Source of the DNA: Bacteroidales bacterium UBA2198
Lineage (GTDB): Bacteria > Bacteroidota > Bacteroidia > Bacteroidales > VadinHA17
Length of the DNA stretch: 10,863 nucleotides
NCBI GenBank assembly: GCA_002328625.1
Contig: DCVC01000380.1
Coordinates: 1,741-12,603 of the forward strand
Direction: 5' to 3'
Shown: positions 1 through 6,767 of the stretch, piece after piece
Position numbering within the stretch: the stretch's first letter is position 1
How the letters are laid out: each line of letters begins with the position of its first letter
Notes under the pieces: model-generated
The model's input: the letters and a program-made list of their open reading frames with translations, nothing else
The model's database searches: none
What the model was told of the DNA's origin: nothing
Translations under genes and position numbers: made by a program

Positions 1-848
1 GGATTCACCTCCATGAAACGCATTCTGCCATTACGGTCAGCCTTAACATCTACTCTTCCTGCATCTACTCCTCCAAGAGCTTTCCAGACATCCACAGCAA
101 CGCTTTTACATTCTTCTGTAAACTCTTCAGCCATTGGGATATACTTACAGAACTCCTGGTAGTTTTCCTTGAACTCGACAGAGTAGGGGAGATTATCTTT
201 ACATTTAATTTCCATACCGCCAATCGCAATGGTCTCTTCGCCCGAACCTATCACACCAACAGTGAACTCTCTGCCAGGAAGATATTCTTCAACCAGAGCA
301 GGTTGTTCAAATCTTTTCAGGATATATTCCACCATTTCTTTGAGTTCATCCGGTGAAGTAATCAGGTTTTTCTCAGTAATACCTTTACCTGTGCCTTCAG
401 ATACCGGTTTTATAAACAAGGGGTAGTGAAGGTTGCATTTTTCAACGTCTTTCACATCAGCAATAAGCATTCCCGGACTGACAGGCACTCCTGCAGCTGA
501 CACTATCAGACGTGTTAAATATTTATTCAGGGATATCCCTAAGACAACAGGGCCGCTGAACACGTATGGTATCCTGTACTGATCGAGTATAGCCGGGACA
601 ACAGATTCCCTTCCATCACCATAAAGACCTTCAGAAATATTGAAGACCATATCCCATCTTTTCCCGGATGAAAGAGCTTCAATAAGCTGAAAACAATTGC
701 CAACAGGTTCTGTTTCAAAACCCATTGTTTTCAGGGCAGTGTCAATTGCATCAACTGTCTCCTGTTTGTCAAATTCTGCAGTATCCTCCATGGAATAACC
801 TCGCTCAAGATACCATGAACGCAGGTCATACGTTAAGCCGATTTTCAT
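1..848 (-). CDS. D-alanine-D-alanine-ligase-like ATP-grasp enzyme, C-terminus cut by window edge
   Basis: Partial gene: 282 complete codons from ATG at 848..846 to the left edge; the end lies outside. ATP-grasp enzymes of this type form an amide bond between a carboxylate activated as acyl-phosphate and an amine. Seen: an N-terminal domain beginning MKIGLTYDLRSWYLERGY; FNISEGLYGDGRE at about 69-81, the place of the Ddl N-x-x-x-G-x-x-GEDG stretch; FIKPVSEGTGKGI at 145-157, the ATP-lysine and glycine-rich loop; LVEEYLPGREFTVGVIG at 185-201; and RVDV ending in MEVN, the metal-binding acidic/Asn motif, at 265-282. The family assignment is firm. The substrate is not: sequence outside the ATP site differs from housekeeping Ddl, and the gene follows kamA by only 9 nt in the same direction, so it probably acts with that enzyme rather than in cell-wall synthesis. 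I see no strong Shine-Dalgarno; translational coupling to kamA is likely. It could still be a true Ddl paralogue. Confidence 0.85.
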   Translation of the reverse strand, partial: MKIGLTYDLRSWYLERGYSMEDTAEFDKQETVDAIDTALKTMGFETEPVGNCFQLIEALSSGKRWDMVFNISEGLYGDGRESVVPAILDQYRIPYVFSGPVVLGISLNKYLTRLIVSAAGVPVSPGMLIADVKDVEKCNLHYPLFIKPVSEGTGKGITEKNLITSPDELKEMVEYILKRFEQPALVEEYLPGREFTVGVIGSGEETIAIGGMEIKCKDNLPYSVEFKENYQEFCKYIPMAEEFTEECKSVAVDVWKALGGVDAGRVDVKADRNGRMRFMEVN

Positions 849-857
849 TTACACGCT

Positions 858-2099
858 CTATTTTTCAGGATATTCACATAATATCCCTCTGTAATTACGC
901 ATAATAATATGATCATTGTTATGTTCGACCACATAATCGGGTAATAGTGGTATTTTACCTCCTCCTCCGGGAGCATCCACAACGAAAGTTGGTATTGCAT
1001 AACCGCTTGTAAAACCTCTTAATCCTTTCATTATTTCAAGGCCTTTTCTGACAGTGGTTCTGAAATGACTGGAGCCGGGAATGAGGTCGCACTGATAAAG
1101 ATAATATGGCCTTACCCTTATTTTCAGTAACTTATGCATCAACTCCTTCATTGTCGGAACATTATCATTAATACCTTTAAGAAGAACAGTCTGACTCCCC
1201 AGCGGGAACCCCCCGTCAGCAAGTTTATTGCAGGCTTTCGTGCATTCATCAGTAATCTCAAGAGGATGCGAGAAATGCAGGCTGATAAACAGTGGGTGAT
1301 ATTTTCTGAGTATGTTTATCAATCTGTCGGTAATGCGCTGCGGTAAGACCACAGGAACCCTGGTCCCGATGCGGATGATTTCTATATGCTCAATTCTCCG
1401 GATATTTGAAAGGATATAATCGAGTGTCTCATCAGAGAGTACAAGCGGATCTCCGCCACTTATAAGAACATCCCTGACTTCTTTATGTGCAGCAATATAA
1501 TCAAAGGCCTTCTCGTAATCATGTCTTCCCAGTCTGTCTAACCTCCCAACCGTATGAGACCGTGTACAGTATCTGCAGTAATTGGAACAAACTTGTGTCA
1601 CCGTAAAAAGGACCCTGTCGGGATACCGGTGGACTATACCTTTAACCGGAGAAGAAGATTTCTCGTGCAGGGGATCTGATTTTTCGCTGCTGGTCTCAAG
1701 TAATTCTTCAACTACAGGTATAACATTACGCCGCAGAGGATGCGACGTTTTTGTGTTATAGATAAGTGAAGCAAAATAGGGAGTAATGCGTAACGGTAAA
1801 CGACCCTTAAGATTGTTAATGGCCAAAATTTCCTTTTCGGATAATTTCATGATTTTCTTCAGATCTTCGATGCTGGTGAAAGCATTGCGAATCTGCCATT
1901 TCCAATCATTCCAGGAGTCAATAGTTGTTAGGGGGAAGTAGCGGTGCATGAATTCCGAACTCCGGTTGCTAACTAACTGATTTGGGATTTCGTTTTGCGA
2001 AAAAATCATGGTTTTCGCGCCAGGCTCTTCATCCGAAGAACAACCCACGAGGCGGCCCTCTCCACGGAGGGCAACAACCTCATTATTGTTAGCATTCAT
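858..2099 (-). CDS. kamA: Lysine 2,3-aminomutase-family radical SAM enzyme (KamA)
   Basis: Predicted to convert L-lysine to L-beta-lysine using a [4Fe-4S] cluster, S-adenosylmethionine and PLP. Seen (413-residue numbering): WNDWKWQIRN at 63-72; the cluster motif CSNYCRYC with Cys171, Cys175 and Cys178; SGGDPL at 214-219; CDLIPGSSHFRT from Cys337; and VVDAPGGGGK with the PLP lysine at Lys382. Asp338 and Asp375 sit where clostridial lysine 2,3-aminomutase has Asp293 and Asp330, which hold the substrate side-chain amine; glutamate 2,3-aminomutases replace both. The PGGGGK motif also separates it from the EF-P modifier EpmB. Oddities: the protein stops about 48 residues before the clostridial C-terminus, losing the Cys-rich tail, and it has a 46-residue N-terminal extension. 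The start is uncertain. Coordinates give the longest frame; ATGs at 2009 (Met31) and 1949 (Met51) fit the family better, and Met51 has GGAG upstream. Likely first gene of an operon with the ATP-grasp gene. Confidence 0.9.
   Translation of the reverse strand: MNANNNEVVALRGEGRLVGCSSDEEPGAKTMIFSQNEIPNQLVSNRSSEFMHRYFPLTTIDSWNDWKWQIRNAFTSIEDLKKIMKLSEKEILAINNLKGRLPLRITPYFASLIYNTKTSHPLRRNVIPVVEELLETSSEKSDPLHEKSSSPVKGIVHRYPDRVLFTVTQVCSNYCRYCTRSHTVGRLDRLGRHDYEKAFDYIAAHKEVRDVLISGGDPLVLSDETLDYILSNIRRIEHIEIIRIGTRVPVVLPQRITDRLINILRKYHPLFISLHFSHPLEITDECTKACNKLADGGFPLGSQTVLLKGINDNVPTMKELMHKLLKIRVRPYYLYQCDLIPGSSHFRTTVRKGLEIMKGLRGFTSGYAIPTFVVDAPGGGGKIPLLPDYVVEHNNDHIIMRNYRGILCEYPEK
1960..1963 (-). promoter_or_regulatory. 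Candidate Shine-Dalgarno (GGAG) for an internal kamA start at 1949
   Basis: On the minus strand GGAG lies 10 nt before the ATG at 1949..1947 (Met51 of the longest frame). Met51 falls within a few residues of where the clostridial lysine 2,3-aminomutase begins, counting back from the shared WNDW motif. Neither upstream ATG (2099, 2009) has a comparable purine box. This makes 1949 a serious alternative start, though many Bacteroidetes genes are translated without a Shine-Dalgarno. Confidence 0.35.
1997..2072 (-). repeat. Three consecutive hairpins at the 5' end of kamA
   Basis: Three perfect inverted repeats lie one after another. GCGAAAA (1997-2003) pairs with TTTTCGC (2012-2018) across an 8-nt loop that contains the ATG at 2009..2007. 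TCTTC (2026-2030) pairs with GAAGA (2035-2039) across a 4-nt loop. GCCCTC (2055-2060) pairs with GAGGGC (2067-2072) across 6 nt, with a further GAGG/CCTC outer stem at 2049-2052 and 2078-2081. The block is much richer in G+C than the AT-rich DNA just upstream, and its translation (Arg/Gly/Glu-rich, residues about 10-30 of the longest frame) does not resemble lysine aminomutases. It may be a dispersed REP-like element or a 5' leader structure controlling kamA translation; the sequence alone does not decide. Confidence 0.5.
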
Positions 2100-2552
2100 A
2101 AGAGATGATGAAAATTTTCACCTTTGTAGTTTGTCTTGTTTTAAATTGTTTTTAGTTAAAAATAAATCGGGACGAAAATATATATTCTATAAATACATTG
2201 TACCATTCGACCTCCATAAATATTAACACCTATATTATTTTATTAACAGAATATATTAATGTCATATTTGTATGGTCCAATATAATCTTTATGATCAATG
2301 TGTTATACATTAAATTATAAAGTCCGGAATATAAGCCAGACTGATACTTTTTTGATAAATCTTTTACTCGAATCACTGCAAAAACATTAAAAATCTTAAC
2401 TTAAAACCCTTTTCGGCAGCTTAAAAACTGTAAACACCAGTATTAACAATTATTATAGCGTGATTATAAACTGTTAAATAATAGTTTTATTACATTAAAA
2501 ATGATTTCATTTTTGAATCATCCTTTTATCTTTGGTCTTTTTTTGATAATAA
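2100..2552. other. AT-rich divergent intergenic region between kamA and the MATE gene
   Basis: No convincing coding frame, tRNA or transposon end is visible in these 453 bp. The region must hold the kamA promoter (minus strand) and the MATE promoter (plus strand). A perfect 12-bp palindrome TGAAAATTTTCA lies at 2109-2120, just upstream of the longest kamA frame, and could be a small operator or chance in AT-rich DNA. No good TAnnTTTG box was found on the minus strand. Confidence 0.6.
2527..2534 (+). promoter_or_regulatory. Bacteroidetes-type -7 promoter box for the MATE gene
   Basis: TATCTTTG matches the Bacteroidetes sigma-ABfr -7 consensus TAnnTTTG exactly and ends 18 nt before the ATG, implying a short leader. 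The -33 box is weak: the nearest candidate at suitable spacing is TTTC at 2505-2508 (18 nt gap), while the TTTG at 2512-2515 is too close. The position makes this the best promoter candidate in the window. Confidence 0.45.
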
Positions 2553-3977
2553 ATGATGGTAAAAACAGGATATACGACGGTAAATAATAAATTCCGAACA
2601 TTCTTAAAAGATATTGCTGAAGCAGTTGCGGGAACAGACCAGGATTTTACTGAGCTCAAACTCAGCAAAGCTATTCTTCTTCTTTCAATACCTGCAGTTC
2701 TTGAAATGGTGATGGAATCAATATTTGTCATTGTAGATATATTCTTTGTGTCAAGGCTCGGAGCCGATGCTGTTGCAACAGTTGGTATAACAGAATCTAT
2801 GCTGACCATTGTTTATGCGATTTCATTAGGCCTTGCCATAGGCACCACTTCAATGGTTTCAAGGAGAATAGGAGAAAAAAATCCTGATAAAGCCGCACAT
2901 ACGGCATTTCAGGCAATTCTCGCCGGAGTCGTTGTTTCTTTCATAATTGCAATACCGGGAGCAATCTATTCCGATAAATTACTGAATCTGATGGGCGCTT
3001 CCAGTGAGATTACAGAACATTTATCGGGATATACAAAGATTATGCTGGGAGGCAACGTGGTGATAATGTTGCTGTTTATAATTAATGCCATTTTCAGGAG
3101 TGCCGGCGATGCGGCTCTCGCAATGAGGGTTCTCTGGCTGGGAAATATTCTGAACATTGTCCTCGATCCCTGTCTGATATTTGGTATAGGACCATTTCCG
3201 GAACTGGGGATAAAAGGAGCCGCAATTGCCACCACAACCGGAAGGGGTATAGCTGTGGTTTATCAGTTATGGCTGCTGTTCTTCGGTAAGAAACGAATTC
3301 AGCTGTCGGTAAAGCATATTGGAGTTAATTTCAAAATAATTGTCAGACTGATAAAAATATCCCTGGGCAGTATCGGACAAAATCTGATCGGTACTTCCAG
3401 CTGGATTGCCCTGGTCAGAATAATATCAATTTTTGGAAGTGAGATCCTCGCCGGTTATACTGTAGCTATAAGAATAATAAGTTTTGTGTTGTTACCATCG
3501 TGGGGAATAAGCAATGCTGCTTCCACTCTGGTTGGTCAGAATTTGGGGGCAAAAAAACCTGAACGTGCGGAAAAAGCTGTAATGATAACAGGCTGGATCA
3601 ATATGATTTTGCTCGGGACAATTGGCCTTTTCCTCGTATTGTTTCCGGCACCTTTTATAAGATTTTTCCTGACCGATCCGGAAGCATTGAACGCCGGTAT
3701 TGATTGCCTGAGAATTATCAGCATCGGATTTATTGCTTATGGATTTGGCATGGTAATCGTAAACTCCTTCAATGGTGCAGGAGATACTACTACCCCGCTC
3801 AAAATCAATATATTTGCTTTCTGGCTCATTGAGATACCACTGGCATGGGTATTGGCAATTAAATCGGGAATGAATGAACGGGGTGTATTCACGGCAATAG
3901 TAATAGCAGAATCAATAATGACAATTACTGCCTGGCTGGTATTCAGAAGAGGGAGGTGGAAGCTTAAGGAGGTTTAA
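2553..3977 (+). CDS. MATE-family multidrug/toxin efflux transporter
   Basis: A 474-residue inner-membrane protein of the MATE (NorM/DinF-like) family, which exports cationic or amphipathic compounds by Na+ or H+ antiport. Seen: about 12 hydrophobic segments in two halves, starting near residue 40. The first half carries the family pattern ending DPCLIFGIGPFPELGIKGAAIAT (about 205-227). The second half carries LVGQNLGAKKPERAEKA and NGAGDTTTPLKIN, both typical of MATE proteins. Length is close to the usual 440-480. The N-terminus has about 38 hydrophilic residues before the first helix, longer than most. Two ATGs in tandem (2553 and 2556) could each start it; the leader is AT-rich without a Shine-Dalgarno, with a -7 box just upstream. 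It is divergent from kamA and convergent with the gene at 3980, their stops only 2 nt apart. The substrate cannot be read from sequence. Confidence 0.93.
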   Translation: MMVKTGYTTVNNKFRTFLKDIAEAVAGTDQDFTELKLSKAILLLSIPAVLEMVMESIFVIVDIFFVSRLGADAVATVGITESMLTIVYAISLGLAIGTTSMVSRRIGEKNPDKAAHTAFQAILAGVVVSFIIAIPGAIYSDKLLNLMGASSEITEHLSGYTKIMLGGNVVIMLLFIINAIFRSAGDAALAMRVLWLGNILNIVLDPCLIFGIGPFPELGIKGAAIATTTGRGIAVVYQLWLLFFGKKRIQLSVKHIGVNFKIIVRLIKISLGSIGQNLIGTSSWIALVRIISIFGSEILAGYTVAIRIISFVLLPSWGISNAASTLVGQNLGAKKPERAEKAVMITGWINMILLGTIGLFLVLFPAPFIRFFLTDPEALNAGIDCLRIISIGFIAYGFGMVIVNSFNGAGDTTTPLKINIFAFWLIEIPLAWVLAIKSGMNERGVFTAIVIAESIMTITAWLVFRRGRWKLKEV

Positions 3978-3979
3978 GA

Positions 3980-6142
3980 TTACCCTGAGATAATAAACTT
4001 ACCTGTTTCTAAAATAACTGATTTAGATATTGTTACAATGTAAATACCTGGAGTGAGATCGGAAATATCCAGAATGAACAGATTGGTATCAATATATCTG
4101 CTCTTTAATAAATGTCCCTGCAGATTATAGAGGCTGAGCTTTGCATTTATGTAATTATCCTCTAACGGGATCTTTATCTCATTCTCGCTTACGATGATAA
4201 GAAGAGGGGCATTTTCCTTTATTGTAATGTCCAGCGAGCCGTTCACGCCCGAGCCATCAGTAGCTGAAGCCAGCACAGTAACAACTCCTCCGTTAATTGC
4301 TTTGACAAGACCTGTAGAGGAAATAGTTGCCTGACCTGTAACATTTACCACGGACCAGGATATATTCTTATTTGTGGCAATGGCCGGGAATATTTGTGCT
4401 GTGAGCTGAAGGGTTCCTTTTTCTGAAGTTATAATATTTGATCCTTCTTCGGGGAAAACCGTTATTTCGGAAACAGGGATTAACTGATTTGAAATAAGAA
4501 TTTCAATTATCCCGCTTATTGCCGTTCCATCAGTTGATGTGGCAACAGCAGTCACTGTTCCGTCAGCAAGTGCAGAAACAAGACCTCCAGGGGTTATAGT
4601 GGCCTGTCCTGTTCCGCCTGCTATGGACCATGCAACAGACTTATTTGTTGCATTGGCTGGCATAACAGAGGCATTCAGCTGTAACGTTCCATCATCAACA
4701 GTGATTGCCGGAGTACCACCCGCGCATGTAACCACGATTCCGGTTACCGGTATTATCTGGTTGTAAATTGTCAGAATTAAAGTACCTGAAACTCCCGTGC
4801 CATCGTTGGCTGTGGCCCTGGCTGTAACGGTACCGCTTGAAACGGCAGTAACCAGACCGGCCGTACTAATTGTAGCCTGCCCGGTGCCGTTTGTGACTGA
4901 CCAGGTTACTGTTTTATTGGTGGCATTAGATGGAAGAACTGTGGCAATTAACTGCAAAGTACCTTTGTTTACAGATATAACTGTTACACCACCCTGTCCG
5001 GTAACTGTAATTCCGGTAACCTGTACTATCTGGTTGGAAATGGTAATAACCATTGTGCCATACACACCTGAACCATCTGTTGCTGTTGCTCTGGCAGTTA
5101 CAGTTCCGTTGGAAACAGCTTTTACAAGGCCTGTTGCACTTATTGTAGCCTGGCCGGTACCATTTGAAATCGACCAGGTCACTGTTTTATTAGTCGCATC
5201 TGACGGTAAAACGCTGGCAGCAAGCTGCAGGGTCCCGCCATTGGTATTAATCGTCGAAACCCCACCCGTTCCTGTAACAGTGATACTTGAAACGGGTACA
5301 GATGGAGGCAGACCGTTCCATCCGGCTAACCTGGCCCAAAGCCACCAGGCCGCGTAAGCCTTTCTGTTCGCATTAAGAGGCTGGGAGTGGGCTGATGTGC
5401 AGTTGTACCAGTCAACATTTACAGTATGACTGTTCTGCCAGTCTATGGCCCAGTTTCTGTCAATAACACCATCTCCGTTACTGTCATAATCACAATTATC
5501 GTCTGCTCTTTTGTTCAGATAATAATTGCCATCCGGATCATAAGATTCTATATCGGCAAAATCGTACAGGATTTTGTTGTTATTCCTGCAATAATTCCTT
5601 ATTTGTTCATTTCTCAAATTAAGATTGCCATTTACCCCGGTGCCATCGAGGTGCCCGGTCATATAAACAAATCTGACCTGTGGAAAATCAGACTCAAGAG
5701 AAGACATCAGGCTTAAATAAGTATTAATATTAGCTTCGGTTGCACTACTTACCTGGCTGCACCATGCCCACATAACAACGTTTATGTTGCTGTTGGCAGG
5801 ATTGTTGAGGTAGGTCCTGGTTGATGCAGCCCATGAGGTCCAGTCAGGTGCACCAAGATCTGAACCTCCGGTTATGCCATGGTCGTCAACGTCAAGAGCA
5901 CCATTGATCCCGCCATTATTCCATGCATAGGTACTGCCTTTCCAGTTGTACAACCCGGTCATCCCGTCAATAATCTGACTGCCATGCGAAGTATGCTCAT
6001 ATGCAATGTGAAGGTTAGCCCTGGCAAGATTTATATACGAAACCGGGATATTTTGCAGGGAGGTACAGTTATGATCAATTATTTGACCATATTGTTTTAA
6101 AACAATCTGGATTAATAACAGTAGTAGTAAAATCCTTTTCAT
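3980..6142 (-). CDS. T9SS-secreted protein: possible SGNH-like N-domain, four BIg2 repeats, sorting tail
   Basis: A 720-residue predicted secreted or surface-attached protein. Seen: signal peptide at 1-20 (MKRI, then a Leu/Ile core, ending near YGQ); an N-terminal domain at about 21-278; four Ig-like BIg2 repeats of about 91 residues at 282-643; and a T9SS type A sorting domain at about 648-720 with LYNLQGHLL and DISDLTPGIYIVTI. The N-domain has EHTSHGSQ (49-56), MTGHLDG (161-167), an acidic calcium-loop-like stretch DYDSNGDGVID (218-228), and AHSQPLNANRKAYAAWWLWARLAGW (from 251). A Ser near the start and a late conserved-looking His are reminiscent of SGNH/GDSL esterases, but the classic GDS and DxxH blocks are not clear, so the enzymatic call is inference. 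Several Cys residues suggest disulfides. It sits downstream of the rhamnosidase group but is separated from arfB by 178 bp, so it may have its own promoter. Function is not established; adhesion or glycan de-esterification are possibilities. Confidence 0.85.
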   Translation of the reverse strand: MKRILLLLLLIQIVLKQYGQIIDHNCTSLQNIPVSYINLARANLHIAYEHTSHGSQIIDGMTGLYNWKGSTYAWNNGGINGALDVDDHGITGGSDLGAPDWTSWAASTRTYLNNPANSNINVVMWAWCSQVSSATEANINTYLSLMSSLESDFPQVRFVYMTGHLDGTGVNGNLNLRNEQIRNYCRNNNKILYDFADIESYDPDGNYYLNKRADDNCDYDSNGDGVIDRNWAIDWQNSHTVNVDWYNCTSAHSQPLNANRKAYAAWWLWARLAGWNGLPPSVPVSSITVTGTGGVSTINTNGGTLQLAASVLPSDATNKTVTWSISNGTGQATISATGLVKAVSNGTVTARATATDGSGVYGTMVITISNQIVQVTGITVTGQGGVTVISVNKGTLQLIATVLPSNATNKTVTWSVTNGTGQATISTAGLVTAVSSGTVTARATANDGTGVSGTLILTIYNQIIPVTGIVVTCAGGTPAITVDDGTLQLNASVMPANATNKSVAWSIAGGTGQATITPGGLVSALADGTVTAVATSTDGTAISGIIEILISNQLIPVSEITVFPEEGSNIITSEKGTLQLTAQIFPAIATNKNISWSVVNVTGQATISSTGLVKAINGGVVTVLASATDGSGVNGSLDITIKENAPLLIIVSENEIKIPLEDNYINAKLSLYNLQGHLLKSRYIDTNLFILDISDLTPGIYIVTISKSVILETGKFIISG
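4214..5299 (-). repeat. Four tandem BIg2-domain repeats, period about 273 bp
   Basis: The units are about 5027..5299, 4754..5026, 4481..4753 and 4214..4480, coding repeats 1 to 4. Each contains GTLQL, ATNK, a Trp-Ser pair, TGQATI, GLV and a Thr/Ala-rich closing strand, with starts 91 residues apart (V284, V375, V466, V557). Repeats 1 and 2 are the most alike; repeat 4 is the most diverged. This is the usual stalk-like arrangement that holds a functional domain away from the cell surface. Confidence 0.9.
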
Positions 6143-6250
6143 TTACATTCCCCAAGATTTCCGTAAAACCATAACGATTTATGTTCCTTTAAATTATAAA
6201 GGTTTACTAAATACTTATAAACAAATTACTTATCCCCCACGTAATCTGTG

Positions 6251-6266
6251 TTGCAGGGACCTGCAA
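6251..6266. repeat. Inverted repeat in the gap between arfB and the T9SS protein gene
   Basis: TTGCAGG at 6251-6257 and CCTGCAA at 6260-6266 are perfect complements separated by 2 nt (in RNA, a 6-bp stem with a 4-nt loop). A run of eight T follows on the plus strand only after a further gap. On the minus strand, the direction of the flanking genes, no T run follows, so it is not a clear terminator for arfB. It may be an operator or a transcript-end structure. Confidence 0.3.
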
Positions 6267-6320
6267 TATGTGAATTTTTTTTGAATTTTACCAGGTCACT
6301 GATGATTTTTTTCAGCTTTT

Positions 6321-6749
6321 TTAGTCAAAATCGGAATCCTCAATTCTTTTTCTTATTCTTTTTTTGTGACTCTTTTTACGTTTTTTTTCCAGTCTCTCCT
6401 CTCTCGATTCTACAGTAGGGGCAGTGGGGCGTCGTTCAGGGCTTGTACTTAATGCTTTTGAAATGATTACCAGGCATTTCTGAATTGCTTCTTTTTTGTT
6501 ATTTAGTTGTGAACGTTCTGTTTGAGAAGTAACTATCATTTCACCAGCACTGTTTATCCTGTTTTTTAGCCGGGTCAGAATCAGTGCTTTTTCCGGTTCT
6601 GTTAGTACCTCTGAAGCAAATATATTGAAACGTAGCTCCACCTTTGTATTTACCTTGTTTACATTCTGTCCGCCGGGGCCTCCGCTGCGGGAAGTTGAGA
6701 AGTCAAATTCTCTTTCTAAATTTCTTGCTTCCAGGTCTTCAGGTTTCAT
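6321..6749 (-). CDS. arfB: ArfB (YaeJ)-type peptidyl-tRNA hydrolase, ribosome rescue
   Basis: A 142-residue cytoplasmic protein predicted to release nascent chains from ribosomes stalled without a stop codon. Seen: the release-factor domain with FSTSRSGGPGGQNVNKVNTKVELR at about 17-40, including the catalytic GGQ at 26-28, and no codon-recognition domain, which separates it from full-length RF1/RF2. The C-terminal tail is strongly basic (EKKRKKSHKKRIRKR, about 120-134), the part that in ArfB sits in the empty mRNA channel. Length matches the family's usual 140 or so. The start is preceded closely by a purine stretch GGGAAGAG. It follows the EamA gene by 18 nt, so the two are probably co-transcribed; I see no functional link beyond position. 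Confidence 0.92.
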   Translation of the reverse strand: MKPEDLEARNLEREFDFSTSRSGGPGGQNVNKVNTKVELRFNIFASEVLTEPEKALILTRLKNRINSAGEMIVTSQTERSQLNNKKEAIQKCLVIISKALSTSPERRPTAPTVESREERLEKKRKKSHKKRIRKRIEDSDFD

Positions 6750-6767
6750 CTCTTCCCTGTTTCAGAA

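Noticed and set aside
858..2099. EpmB (EF-P lysine-modifying aminomutase) as the identity of the kamA product
   Set aside because: EpmB lacks the VVDAPGGGGK motif and the paired aspartates present here, and no EF-P or EpmA gene is in the window.
2008..2226. Plus-strand 72-codon open frame across the kamA 5' end and the intergenic region
   Set aside because: Its first half is the antisense of the hairpin block and its second half is low-complexity AT-rich DNA; no start signal or family resemblance is visible.
2512..2515. TTTG as the -33 box of the MATE promoter
   Set aside because: Only 11 nt separate it from the -7 box; Bacteroidetes promoters need roughly 17-23.
4797..5357. Plus-strand 186-codon open frame with repeated Val/Pro-rich segments
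   Set aside because: It is the antisense of the BIg2 repeats; its periodicity comes entirely from the repeated minus-strand coding sequence.
6251..6290. Rho-independent terminator between arfB and the T9SS protein gene
   Set aside because: The T run follows the stem only on the plus strand and after a gap, while the flanking genes are transcribed on the minus strand.
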